The notes beneath the pieces were generated by a model. It saw only the letters and a program-made list of their open reading frames with translations. It was not told where the DNA came from and searched no databases. A stretch of 64,000 nucleotides of DNA from an uncultured Geobacter sp. (GTDB lineage Bacteria > Desulfobacterota > Desulfuromonadia > Geobacterales > CAIOGM01), in contig CAIOGM010000153.1 in NCBI GenBank assembly GCA_903857795.1, forward strand, positions 1-64,000, read 5' to 3'. Below, one piece after another: positions 1-7,235 of this stretch; the first letter of the stretch is position 1; each line of letters starts with the position of its first letter. The translations under genes and the position numbers were made by a program.

Positions 1-543
1 TATCACGGGGTTCGAGTAAAACTGGAAGCCCGGTTGACGTCGGCCAGGAAGGTATTGCAACTGGACATTGGTTTTGGTGACGTGGTGATTGCCGGACCGG
101 TTGAGATGGATTTTCCGGTGCTGCTGGATGATCAGCAACGGCCACACCTGGTGGTCTATTCCCGGGAATCGGCCATTGCCGAGAAATTCGAGGCGCTGGT
201 CAGCCTGAATCTGCTCACCAGCCGGATGAGGGACATCTACGATATTCTCCATCTGGCGGAACGGGAGACTTTCTCCCTGGCAACTCTGCGACAAGCGCTC
301 ATGGCAACCTTTTCCCGCAGACTAACCCTCATCGAGGACCGACGTCTGGTATTTTCCCCCGAGTTTGCAACGAACAGGGATAAAGCGGCTCAATGGAACG
401 CTTTCCTGCGCCGCAGTCGCCTGGAGTTATCGCATATCATTGCCGAAGCGATGGCCAGGCTTGAAGCGTTTATGGAGCCGGTCTGTGCTGCAACGGAAGA
501 TGATAGCGCAACATGGAGTCCATCGGAGTGGCGATGGTTTTAG
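1..543 (+). CDS. AbiEii/AbiGii-type nucleotidyltransferase toxin, C-terminal part
   Basis: The reading frame is open to the window edge, so the N-terminus lies outside. The visible part reads VRVKLEARL..AR..LQLDIGFGD, followed by a helical C-terminal half with IAEKFEALVSL and RMRDIYDI. This is the usual core-to-C-terminal layout of AbiEii-family nucleotidyltransferase-like toxins of type IV toxin-antitoxin or abortive-infection systems. The catalytic N-terminal motif cannot be seen. The partner antitoxin (AbiEi) would be expected just upstream, outside the window. The gene abuts a decayed restriction locus, which fits a defence patch. The family call is by recognition of conserved segments and is fairly secure; activity is not testable here. 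Confidence 0.8.
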   Translation, partial: YHGVRVKLEARLTSARKVLQLDIGFGDVVIAGPVEMDFPVLLDDQQRPHLVVYSRESAIAEKFEALVSLNLLTSRMRDIYDILHLAERETFSLATLRQALMATFSRRLTLIEDRRLVFSPEFATNRDKAAQWNAFLRRSRLELSHIIAEAMARLEAFMEPVCAATEDDSATWSPSEWRWF

Positions 544-657
544 CTTGGGAATCGCCATATTTAGCTTGGAAACGTGCCTAACTAGCTGAATTGCATGCCG
601 TTTAATTTGGGTGATTTAGATTACTTAGCTTATTCCCCAAGTTTAGCAGGGGGATAC

Positions 658-886
658 ATGGATAGAAGCAAAACGCCGGAACATATCCGCATCGATGAAC
701 GTAATCATGTGGAGAAGCCGTTGCTGGATCAGTTAGCCGGCTTGCAGTGGGATATACTGGATCTGGACAAGATCCAGACGCCGCAGCAGACCTTCCGGGA
801 TAACTTCACGGAAGTGGTCATGCGGCCAATGCTACGAGAACAGCTCAAGATCATCAACCCCTGGCTGGAGGATGCTCAGGGGAGAC
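658..886 (+). pseudogene. hsdR: Remnant of type I restriction enzyme R subunit (hsdR), 5' end only
   Basis: From the ATG at 658, behind a GGGGG ribosome-binding stretch, the product reads NHVEKPLLDQLAGLQW, then FTEVVMRPMLREQLKIINPW. This is the start of HsdR-type type I restriction subunits, normally about 1000 residues long. Similarity ends near residue 75 (LEDAQG). From about 870 onward the DNA instead encodes, in another frame, the second half of a metallopeptidase. The open frame runs on without meaning to a stop at 970-972. This looks like a deletion that removed nearly all of hsdR. No hsdM or hsdS is visible in the window. Confidence 0.75.
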
Positions 887-1343
887 CGTTCTGTACCTGG
901 GGCACAACTATCGGCTGGAGATACAGAAGGGAACTGAAGAGAGTATCCGTTTTCAGGGAAAGTTCATCGTGACCAGCATCTCGTCTGACCGAGCAGCGAA
1001 GTTATTCAAGGAATGGTATATCGACAATGCCAGAAATAAGATCATTCTGCGGGTAAAGCTGCATGCCGGCAATCTGGGTGTTCAGGTCAACAAAGTCATG
1101 GTATCGGAGCTTAAATACCGCTGGGGATCGTGTACGCCGAACGACAGCCTGAACTTCAACTGGAAACTCATCAAAGCGCCTATGTTCGTGATGGATTATG
1201 TCATCGTCCATGAACCGGCCCACCTGTTGGAGCAGAACCACACGACCCGGTTCTGGAACATCGTCCTGGTTCAGTCCCCTGGGTATGTGAAGGCGAAAGA
1301 ATGGCTGAAACAGCATGGGGATATTCTGGGGAGTGGGTTTTAG
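870..1343 (+). pseudogene. Truncated YgjP-like (M48-related) metallopeptidase
   Basis: In the frame ending at 1343 the homology starts before any good start codon, at about 876: SGETVLYLGHNYRLEIQKG, then KYRWGSCT, then the zinc motif VHEPAHLLE (HExxH) and NHTTRFW. This is the second half of YgjP/WLM-type putative zinc metallopeptidases, which usually have about 90 more N-terminal residues. A GTG at 969 could start a 124-residue product, but it would cut into the conserved fold. Such genes commonly sit directly after hsdR in type I restriction loci, so the fragment fits a deletion running from within hsdR into this gene. The HExxH motif is intact but the protein is probably not functional. Confidence 0.7.
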
Positions 1344-1439
1344 GTTGGATTATCTGACGGACAAAGGAATTGAAAATTTGAATCACGCCGAACTGGCGCT
1401 TCTGACTGAGCAGACCATACCAACATCCGGGAGAACTCG

Positions 1440-2051
1440 TTGATCACTATTCTTAACTTTTCCCGACGGCCGCAAGGCATCAACGACACCATTTGCAACG
1501 AATTACAGGAGGGGTTCGCCTCAAAGGAGGTCGATACCCGCTACATCAAGGCGCGGGAGCTGACCATAGGATTCTGTAATAACTGCCGGAGTTGCATGGG
1601 GTCGTCTGGAGATGAGCTGGGAGAGTGCCATCTTAATGATGATATGAAAGAGTTGTTGGAGGCGATCCTGAAATCCCGGGCACTTATCGTTTCGGCGCCG
1701 ATCAACTGTTACGACCTTCCGTCACTGGTCCGGGTAATGCTGGAAAGAATGAGTGTCTTCTGCCACTGGCCGGCCGACAAGTACTCTCCGGCAGTACGGA
1801 AGATGCCGAGAGAGATCAAGGGGGTGCTGATCACCACAAGCGCACTGCCGGGAATAGTGGTCCCCTACGTAACCCGGGTGCGAAAGACCTTCAGACTCTT
1901 TGCCCGTCCCCTGCGGCTCACGAAGATCGAATATCACCATCTGGGGTTCAAGGGGCGTACCGTCGACAGTATTTTCACAGATAAAGACCGTCGGACCGTC
2001 AGGAAAATCGTTGATACTCTTGCGGAGCTTAATCCTGGAACCATAGAATGA
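1440..2051 (+). CDS. Flavodoxin-fold NAD(P)H-dependent FMN reductase family protein
   Basis: 203 residues from a TTG at 1440, preceded by GGGAGA at a good distance. The N-terminus ITILNFSRRPQGIND is the phosphate-binding loop region of the NADPH-dependent FMN reductase/flavodoxin-like fold. A cysteine cluster CNNCRSCMG at residues 47-55 is typical of the iron-sulfur flavoprotein branch, and SAPINCYDLPSLVRVMLER matches the dimer/FMN segment. It probably binds FMN and moves electrons between NAD(P)H and an unknown acceptor. Context (defence remnants upstream, unknown lipoprotein downstream on the other strand) gives no pathway. Family confident, substrate unknown. Confidence 0.7.
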   Translation: MITILNFSRRPQGINDTICNELQEGFASKEVDTRYIKARELTIGFCNNCRSCMGSSGDELGECHLNDDMKELLEAILKSRALIVSAPINCYDLPSLVRVMLERMSVFCHWPADKYSPAVRKMPREIKGVLITTSALPGIVVPYVTRVRKTFRLFARPLRLTKIEYHHLGFKGRTVDSIFTDKDRRTVRKIVDTLAELNPGTIE

Positions 2052-2111
2052 GGAGTTTCCTTTCCTTATGAATAACCCGCGGTTATGGGATTATCGAAAG
2101 CTGCCGCTGAA

Positions 2112-2149
2112 CTGAAAACGGGGGAGCGGATAACCGCTCCCCCGTTCAG
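2112..2149. terminator. Hairpin between convergent genes (probable bidirectional terminator)
   Basis: An 11-bp perfect stem (2119-2129 with 2134-2144, loop ATAA) is extended by a second 5-bp helix (2112-2116 with 2145-2149). It lies between the oxidoreductase gene (plus) and the lipoprotein gene (minus). There is no clear T-tract on either side, so termination is inferred from stem strength and position only. Confidence 0.5.
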
Positions 2150-2171
2150 GGTGGTGCAGGGTAATATTGAA

Positions 2172-2777
2172 CTATGGTTTAGCTTTAAAGCCTTTGTATT
2201 CAGTGAACTCTTTATGGAATCCTTCAGATATTTCTCGTTCATAGTCGGTAACCGCTTCATTGTACTCATGGTCAGTCAGATCCTCACCCGGATCGTTCGC
2301 GTCGAGTTCATATAATTCACAGCCACCTTCACCGATCTCCGACGAAAGATGTTCCGGTGATTCGGGCGACAGCGAGACTCTAGCGACAACCCACCCCAGA
2401 CGTGGAGTTTGCTGTACATAATAGATGGTGTCAGGCTCGAAATGTATTTTCCCAGTTTCGAGACTTTCAGTTCTTGCGATAAGATATGTTTGACCCGGAT
2501 CAATATTGTTCTTTACAAAGCAGCTTTTCCCTCTCGTTATGCCGATCAGTTTCCTGTCAAGATAGGTGAAGAAGTTTATTGCTCCACCAAAAGATGTTGT
2601 CCTAGCTATTATAAGTGCAGCCTTACCCTGATCAGGTTTAACAGTCATAATATTAAAATGATCGTCTTTTTTTACCATATTGGCAGGAGAACAGGCGGAA
2701 ATAAATAACATAAATGATGCAATGCATACCATTGTCTTCAGCAATCTACTCTTTAAAAAAACAGTTATTTTGTACAT
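2172..2777 (-). CDS. DUF2846-like lipoprotein of unknown function
   Basis: Start chosen at the ATG at 2777 because GGGAG lies five to six bases upstream; an ATG seven codons earlier lacks a site. The protein (201 residues) begins MYKITVFLKSR, then has a hydrophobic stretch and lipobox FISAC (Cys near residue 29), so it should be an exported lipoprotein. The middle part (KAALIIARTTSFGGAINFF, later KIHFEPDTIYYVQQ) resembles the DUF2846 beta-sandwich group. The C-terminus is acidic and Tyr-rich. The gene is AT-richer than the bulk of the window, as is its neighbour. Function unknown. Confidence 0.6.
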   Translation of the reverse strand: MYKITVFLKSRLLKTMVCIASFMLFISACSPANMVKKDDHFNIMTVKPDQGKAALIIARTTSFGGAINFFTYLDRKLIGITRGKSCFVKNNIDPGQTYLIARTESLETGKIHFEPDTIYYVQQTPRLGWVVARVSLSPESPEHLSSEIGEGGCELYELDANDPGEDLTDHEYNEAVTDYEREISEGFHKEFTEYKGFKAKP

Positions 2778-2840
2778 ATGATGCTCCCTTAGAATCAACT
2801 ATGAGGAGATATTTGCGGGCTGGCTGCGCTCCGGCAATAA

Positions 2841-3455
2841 TCAGTTCTTGACGATATATTTGATCAAATCTCCAGAGACCTCCTGTGCCGCCGCTTCAAT
2901 CTGGGCTCCCTCCCGTGCGAAATGACGGAACTTGGCTACGACTTTATCTTTATCGTCTACCAATACCATCTCTATTCCTATCCCCGCCTGCATTTGATGG
3001 CCGCCTACAAAGGGAATCCATGCCTTACCCGCACTGAAATTCTGAGCATCATAGATACAGAGGTCGGCAGTCAATGTCCCCTTTGCTGCTTTGACGTCCA
3101 TATCGTCAAAGGCGTCACCGAATATTTTTTTAACCGATTCAACCATAGATTTGCTCCGAAGCTCAGACTTGTTTCCAACCTTGCCCACTTTGAGTTTATA
3201 CTGGGCGAGTTTGACTCCCGAGTCGACCCACAGCCATTCAACATCATCGCCCTTGACCATATCCGAATAGTCCGAGATATTGCCTTTCACAAAATCTTTA
3301 TCCTTGTAATCACTACTGTTGACGAGTTTTTCCGGGGCGCTCCACACTGCTGATGGCGTCACCAGAGCCATCATTGCAACAACGGCGAGACAGCAGGCTG
3401 CCGATTTAATTCCTGTTGCACCGTTTAACAGCATTTTTCTGCCAGATAGCATCAT
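2841..3455 (-). CDS. DUF4410-like exported protein
   Basis: Two adjacent ATGs at 3455 and 3452 follow AAAGGAG; the upstream in-frame ATG at 3545 has no site and would overlap hipA, so 3455 is preferred (204 residues). A basic N-terminus is followed by a hydrophobic segment ending VTPSAVWSA, a likely signal peptidase I site. The mature part contains GTLTADLCIYDAQ and AREGAQIEAAAQEVSGDLI, as in DUF4410 proteins, which are periplasmic or outer-membrane-associated and of unknown role. It probably pairs with the adjacent lipoprotein gene (63 bp gap, same strand). Confidence 0.6.
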   Translation of the reverse strand: MMLSGRKMLLNGATGIKSAACCLAVVAMMALVTPSAVWSAPEKLVNSSDYKDKDFVKGNISDYSDMVKGDDVEWLWVDSGVKLAQYKLKVGKVGNKSELRSKSMVESVKKIFGDAFDDMDVKAAKGTLTADLCIYDAQNFSAGKAWIPFVGGHQMQAGIGIEMVLVDDKDKVVAKFRHFAREGAQIEAAAQEVSGDLIKYIVKN

Positions 3456-3538
3456 GTCATTCTCCTTTATAATTGGAGTAGCTAGAATATCACGCAAGGA
3501 CACTATACCAATTCGTCCATTTATTAAAGAGAATATTT

Positions 3539-4744
3539 TTAACAACGGGTTCTGGAGGGGGCGAATGCGTCAACCCCCTGCTGCCAGATGGCCACCATGC
3601 GGGTACCGATCTCCCCGAATTCTGGATTATCCAGGATATGAGATGGGATCAACCCGGCGGTGTCGTTTACCGCCTCGGCTACTCTTTCGATAATCTGTGC
3701 GACCTTCCTTGGCGACAGAGAGAGTTGCTGCACGGCGAACCGCTCCAAAATCTTGGCTGGCCACCATTTTTTCGTCCCTGCAAGATGAAGAGCCGGGACA
3801 TCGTGCTGCAGATACGCGGTTGTCGTGACCAGGTCATAGGCAGGCGCCAGTGTCACCGGACCGTGGGGATGACGATAGAGTACGCCGAAGTTTTTAAGGT
3901 GGGCATCGCCGTTACGGATCATTATCGACAGAACGAGTGTGGCAAAAAACTGCTCCCGGGCGGCAGAAAGAGCTTCCGCTGAGACAAAATCCTTGATGGT
4001 CCTGGCGACCCTCTCGTAGGTGCTCTGGTACTTCCTTTCCGTCCCCACCCCTTGCAGCGAGCAGAAATCCTCGAAACCCAGCAGTTCCCCCGCCTCGGTG
4101 ACATCGAAACGTTTCATGACGAACAGTCCGCCATTTCCCGACAGGGAGAAGTCTGCGACAGGCAATCCCGCCCGTTTCGCCGCAGTCATGCAGAAATACT
4201 CGTTGGCAGCCAACTGGGGATACTCCATTCCCCACGACTTGACGATGTAGGAAGATGCAGCGACCGTCGCCCGCCGGGTCGCGTTCAGAATTACCTTGGG
4301 CTGGATGCCGGATATGCCGGAGTTAGCCGCGTATCGGCTCAACAGTTCATTGAAAAGCGCGGAGGCGTCAGGGTAGGTGAGAATCTCTTCCAGCGACTCC
4401 GGTTTCTCGTCAAGCGTCGCTGTTTCCGCATCGGCAAGGGAGAAGCGGTTGCGGCCGATCTGGTTTCCCCCAGTGATCCGGAGGAGCGCCACGTCATCCA
4501 CCACCATCACCTTGGCAAAGCTGTTCCTGAGGGCTTCGCGCAGGGCTCCCTCAGGAATGTTCATCTGGAATATGGGGTGCAGCTCTTTTTCTGAAACCCA
4601 GCTCTGGAGACGTAACGGCATGGTCAGCGAGACGAGCTGCTCAGCTGACGTATCGGGGAGGTAGTTGAAGAAATAGCCGTCATTCCGGCCGAGAATCCCT
4701 GACTTTTTCCCGCCGTTCCAGACTGCCAGTGCAGGAGATGTCAT
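3539..4744 (-). CDS. hipA: HipA-family serine/threonine kinase toxin
   Basis: 401 residues, close to the family norm of about 400-440. The N-terminal couple_hipA subdomain (about 1-105) has VWNGGKKSGILG and PEGALREAL. The kinase part has the nucleotide-loop segment SGISGIQPK (142-150), the catalytic loop IRNGDAHLKNFG with D280 and N285, and the metal-binding AYDL (D304). HipA kinases phosphorylate translation factors such as glutamyl-tRNA synthetase and induce dormancy. The start overlaps the last codons of hipB by 4 bp, the standard hipBA arrangement. All key residues appear present, so the toxin looks intact. The kinase target is unknown. Confidence 0.9.
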   Translation of the reverse strand: MTSPALAVWNGGKKSGILGRNDGYFFNYLPDTSAEQLVSLTMPLRLQSWVSEKELHPIFQMNIPEGALREALRNSFAKVMVVDDVALLRITGGNQIGRNRFSLADAETATLDEKPESLEEILTYPDASALFNELLSRYAANSGISGIQPKVILNATRRATVAASSYIVKSWGMEYPQLAANEYFCMTAAKRAGLPVADFSLSGNGGLFVMKRFDVTEAGELLGFEDFCSLQGVGTERKYQSTYERVARTIKDFVSAEALSAAREQFFATLVLSIMIRNGDAHLKNFGVLYRHPHGPVTLAPAYDLVTTTAYLQHDVPALHLAGTKKWWPAKILERFAVQQLSLSPRKVAQIIERVAEAVNDTAGLIPSHILDNPEFGEIGTRMVAIWQQGVDAFAPSRTRC

Positions 4745-4986
4745 CGCGTGGCGTTCTCCCTCTGCAACTCCTCAAGGGTCGGCGGCGCCCCCATTGGGCG
4801 AACGGTCAACTCCAGGCTGAGAATTTCCAGCACCCGCGCTACCTTGCGGATGCCGATATCCGGCACACTCCCGCTCTCGATCTGCCCAAGAGTCTTCCTG
4901 CTGATTCCCGACAGCTCCGCCAGCTGCGCCTGAGTCAGCCCCCGTTCCTTTCTTGCCTGACGTATTTTTAGTCCAAAATCGGGCAT
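4741..4986 (-). CDS. hipB: HipB-type XRE antitoxin/repressor
   Basis: 81 residues with a helix-turn-helix of the XRE/Cro type: RQARKERGLTQAQLAELSGI then TLGQIESG. It is immediately upstream of and overlaps hipA by 4 bp. HipB proteins neutralise HipA by binding it and repress the operon through operators near the promoter. The region just upstream (4987-5040) is AT-rich and is where operators would lie, but no convincing repeated operator was found. Confidence 0.85.
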   Translation of the reverse strand: MPDFGLKIRQARKERGLTQAQLAELSGISRKTLGQIESGSVPDIGIRKVARVLEILSLELTVRPMGAPPTLEELQRENATR

Positions 4987-5094
4987 GAAATGCTACCTAT
5001 AGTTCCCATAAACGGTAATAATGGCGCCAGTGTAACATATCCTTCCCTTTAAGGCAGGAATTCTATCCGTTCCCTGCCGCTCAAAGTAGAGATC

Positions 5095-5757
5095 TCAGAA
5101 AAATCGCGAGACTCCCACCAGAAAATGACTGAAATTCAGCGGTTCATTGGGAGTGGCGGTGCCGGCGTTGGAGATATGCAGGTAGCGATACTCCCCCATG
5201 AGGGCCAAATCGGGCCGGATGAGATACTGGAGACCGACCCCGCCCTGATAGGAGAAGTTGAGACTGCTCCCCATGGTAGGGAGATCCATGTTGGTATAGA
5301 CGATGCCGCCCCCGGCAAAGACGTAGGGGAGCCAGGAACCGAGAGAGGTGAACTTCCAACTCCCCAGCAGGTACCCGCCGGTGATCACTGCGCTTTTCGG
5401 ATCCACCACCAGATGGAGCGGGAGCTCCACCAGGAGTTCATGCCGCCCCTGAAACCATGATCCGGCGCCGATCTCTTTGGAAAGAAACCAGCCGTACCTC
5501 CCGATGAGGTCCACCGTCTGCACCTGGGTCCGGGTGTCGCCGAAACCTCGATGGGTTATGCCGTACCCGGTGAGCAGCGCCAGTTCGCTGTCGGCGCTGC
5601 CGACACTCTCCTCGGCGGACGCGGGCGGAGCCGCCATGAAGAGCAGAGAGAACGCAAACGCAACCACCAGAACAACCCCTTCAGATATCCGCATAACTCC
5701 TTCTCCCCACTCTCTCCTGAGCCTCCTAACCCGGACAAGCCGGCAGCCATTTTTCAT
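5095..5757 (-). CDS. PagL-like lipid A 3-O-deacylase (acyloxyacyl hydrolase family) outer-membrane protein
   Basis: 220 residues from the ATG at 5757, which has AAAGGAG at ideal spacing. This gives an unusually long basic stretch before the signal peptide; an internal ATG at 5694 (MRISEGVVLVVAF) is an alternative with a tighter site. After a signal ending PPASAEE, the protein alternates strands as in an eight-stranded barrel and ends in Phe-Phe. Residues 188-204 (GEYRYLHISNAG..) carry the His-x-Ser-Asn signature of PagL, where His and Ser are catalytic; here H194 and S196. PagL removes the 3-acyl chain of lipid A in the outer membrane. It sits 13 bp after a radical SAM gene in a probable operon. 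Confidence 0.72.
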   Translation of the reverse strand: MKNGCRLVRVRRLRREWGEGVMRISEGVVLVVAFAFSLLFMAAPPASAEESVGSADSELALLTGYGITHRGFGDTRTQVQTVDLIGRYGWFLSKEIGAGSWFQGRHELLVELPLHLVVDPKSAVITGGYLLGSWKFTSLGSWLPYVFAGGGIVYTNMDLPTMGSSLNFSYQGGVGLQYLIRPDLALMGEYRYLHISNAGTATPNEPLNFSHFLVGVSRFF

Positions 5758-5770
5758 CGGCGACTCCTTT

Positions 5771-7192
5771 CTACCATTTCTGTTGCAGCTCCAGCCTCAA
5801 AATCGCCGGAAGGTTCCGAAGGAACGACAGGACGCTGTGAGGCGATTTCCAGATCATCTTCGTATACCCCCAGTGAATGCGGCTCCGCCGGTAGAAGCGG
5901 CTGATGAACTCGTTGTAGAGTCGCTCCAACTGCTCCTTCGTCATGCCGTGGGGGATGAAGACGAAGTTAAGGCAGTTCATCAGTTCCCACTCTTCATTGA
6001 ATTCGCCATGCTCCCGGATGCTCTTGTAGATGGGGGCGCCGGGGAAGGGGGTAAACTTGGTGACGTTGATCTCGTCCAGCGGCAGGGTCAGGGCGTAGTC
6101 GATGGTCCGCCGGATGGCTGCCTCGTCCTCACCCGGCAGCCCCACCATGAAAAGCCCCTTGACCCGCATCCCGCTCTGCCGCACCAGGAGGAGTTTTCGC
6201 CCCACCTCGTCTAGCCCGTAGAATTTCCGGTGCTGCCTGAGAATATCCGGATCCCCGGATTCGATGCCGAAATTCACCTGCCAGCAGCCGGAGCTCTTCA
6301 GCAGCGAAATCAGCTCCGCATCCACATGCTCCAGACGAGCGATGCAGTTATAGGTCATCTTCACCCCCTTCCGTTCCTTCAGTTCGCAGAACGCGGCGAT
6401 CCGGGAGCGGTCGAAGGTGAAGAGATCGTCATAGAAGAAGAGGTGGCGGATGCCGTAGTCACGGCCGAGCATCGCCATCTGCTCGACGATGTACTCCGGT
6501 GAGTTGAAGCGGAACCCCTTGCTGAAGACCGACCGGTCGCAGTAGGAGCATTGATAGGGACAGCCGCGGCTGGAGATGATGCTGCTGTTGGGATATGTGG
6601 GGGAGCTGAAGAGCGGCAGCTTGTACCGCCGAGGGAACCCGGGGAGGAGGTGATAGGCCGGAAAGGGGAGATCGTCCAGATTCCGGATCGGCTCACGTTG
6701 CTGGGAGAGTCTCCCTGCGCCGCTTGCGTCCCGGGAGGCCACCCCGGGGATCGAGGCGGCGTCGCTGAAGCCGGCCCGGGCCAGCGCCAGCATGGTCTCT
6801 TCCCCTTCGCCGATTACCAGGTAGTCGATGGCGGGAAACAGGTCGAGGAGCGGGGCGCCGATGGTGCAGGCGTGGGCGCCGCCGAAGACGGTGACGATCC
6901 GGCTGTCGCGCTCCTTGATTCCCCGTGCGATCCGGGCCCCTTCCAAGAAGGATGAGGTGGTGCAGGAGAACCCCACCGCGTCGGGCGCCCGGCGGATGAC
7001 CTCAGCCACCAGCTCCTCCTGGGTGAGGGGGGTGGCGTAACAGTCGATCAACTCCACATGGATGCCGTGGCGTTCCAGCCAGGCCGCGATGCTCATCATC
7101 CCCAGGGGAGGCATGAGATTGAAGATGGTGGTGATGTCCTGGCTTCCCGGCATCCAGTTGCTGCCATGAGGGTGAATGAACAGGAGCTTCAC
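5771..7192 (-). CDS. B12-binding-domain radical SAM protein
   Basis: 473 residues from a GTG at 7192 preceded by AAAGG. Residues 1-145 form a cobalamin-binding-like Rossmann domain (LMPPLGMMSIAAWLE, FGGAHACT, YLVIGEGEETM) that lacks the classic DxHxxG, as is common in this group. The radical SAM core has CPYQCSYC (C211, C215, C218) binding the [4Fe-4S] cluster, GIESG and GLPGEDE motifs. The family includes methyltransferases and other radical enzymes acting on lipids, hopanoids and natural products. Lying between an EF-hand membrane protein and a lipid A deacylase, it may act on an envelope lipid, but that is only context. A subfamily cannot be assigned. Confidence 0.8.
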   Translation of the reverse strand: MKLLFIHPHGSNWMPGSQDITTIFNLMPPLGMMSIAAWLERHGIHVELIDCYATPLTQEELVAEVIRRAPDAVGFSCTTSSFLEGARIARGIKERDSRIVTVFGGAHACTIGAPLLDLFPAIDYLVIGEGEETMLALARAGFSDAASIPGVASRDASGAGRLSQQREPIRNLDDLPFPAYHLLPGFPRRYKLPLFSSPTYPNSSIISSRGCPYQCSYCDRSVFSKGFRFNSPEYIVEQMAMLGRDYGIRHLFFYDDLFTFDRSRIAAFCELKERKGVKMTYNCIARLEHVDAELISLLKSSGCWQVNFGIESGDPDILRQHRKFYGLDEVGRKLLLVRQSGMRVKGLFMVGLPGEDEAAIRRTIDYALTLPLDEINVTKFTPFPGAPIYKSIREHGEFNEEWELMNCLNFVFIPHGMTKEQLERLYNEFISRFYRRSRIHWGYTKMIWKSPHSVLSFLRNLPAILRLELQQKW

Positions 7193-7235
7193 GGGGAACC
7201 TTTCGGAAGTAGATGGACGCCGCGTACGGTACGGA

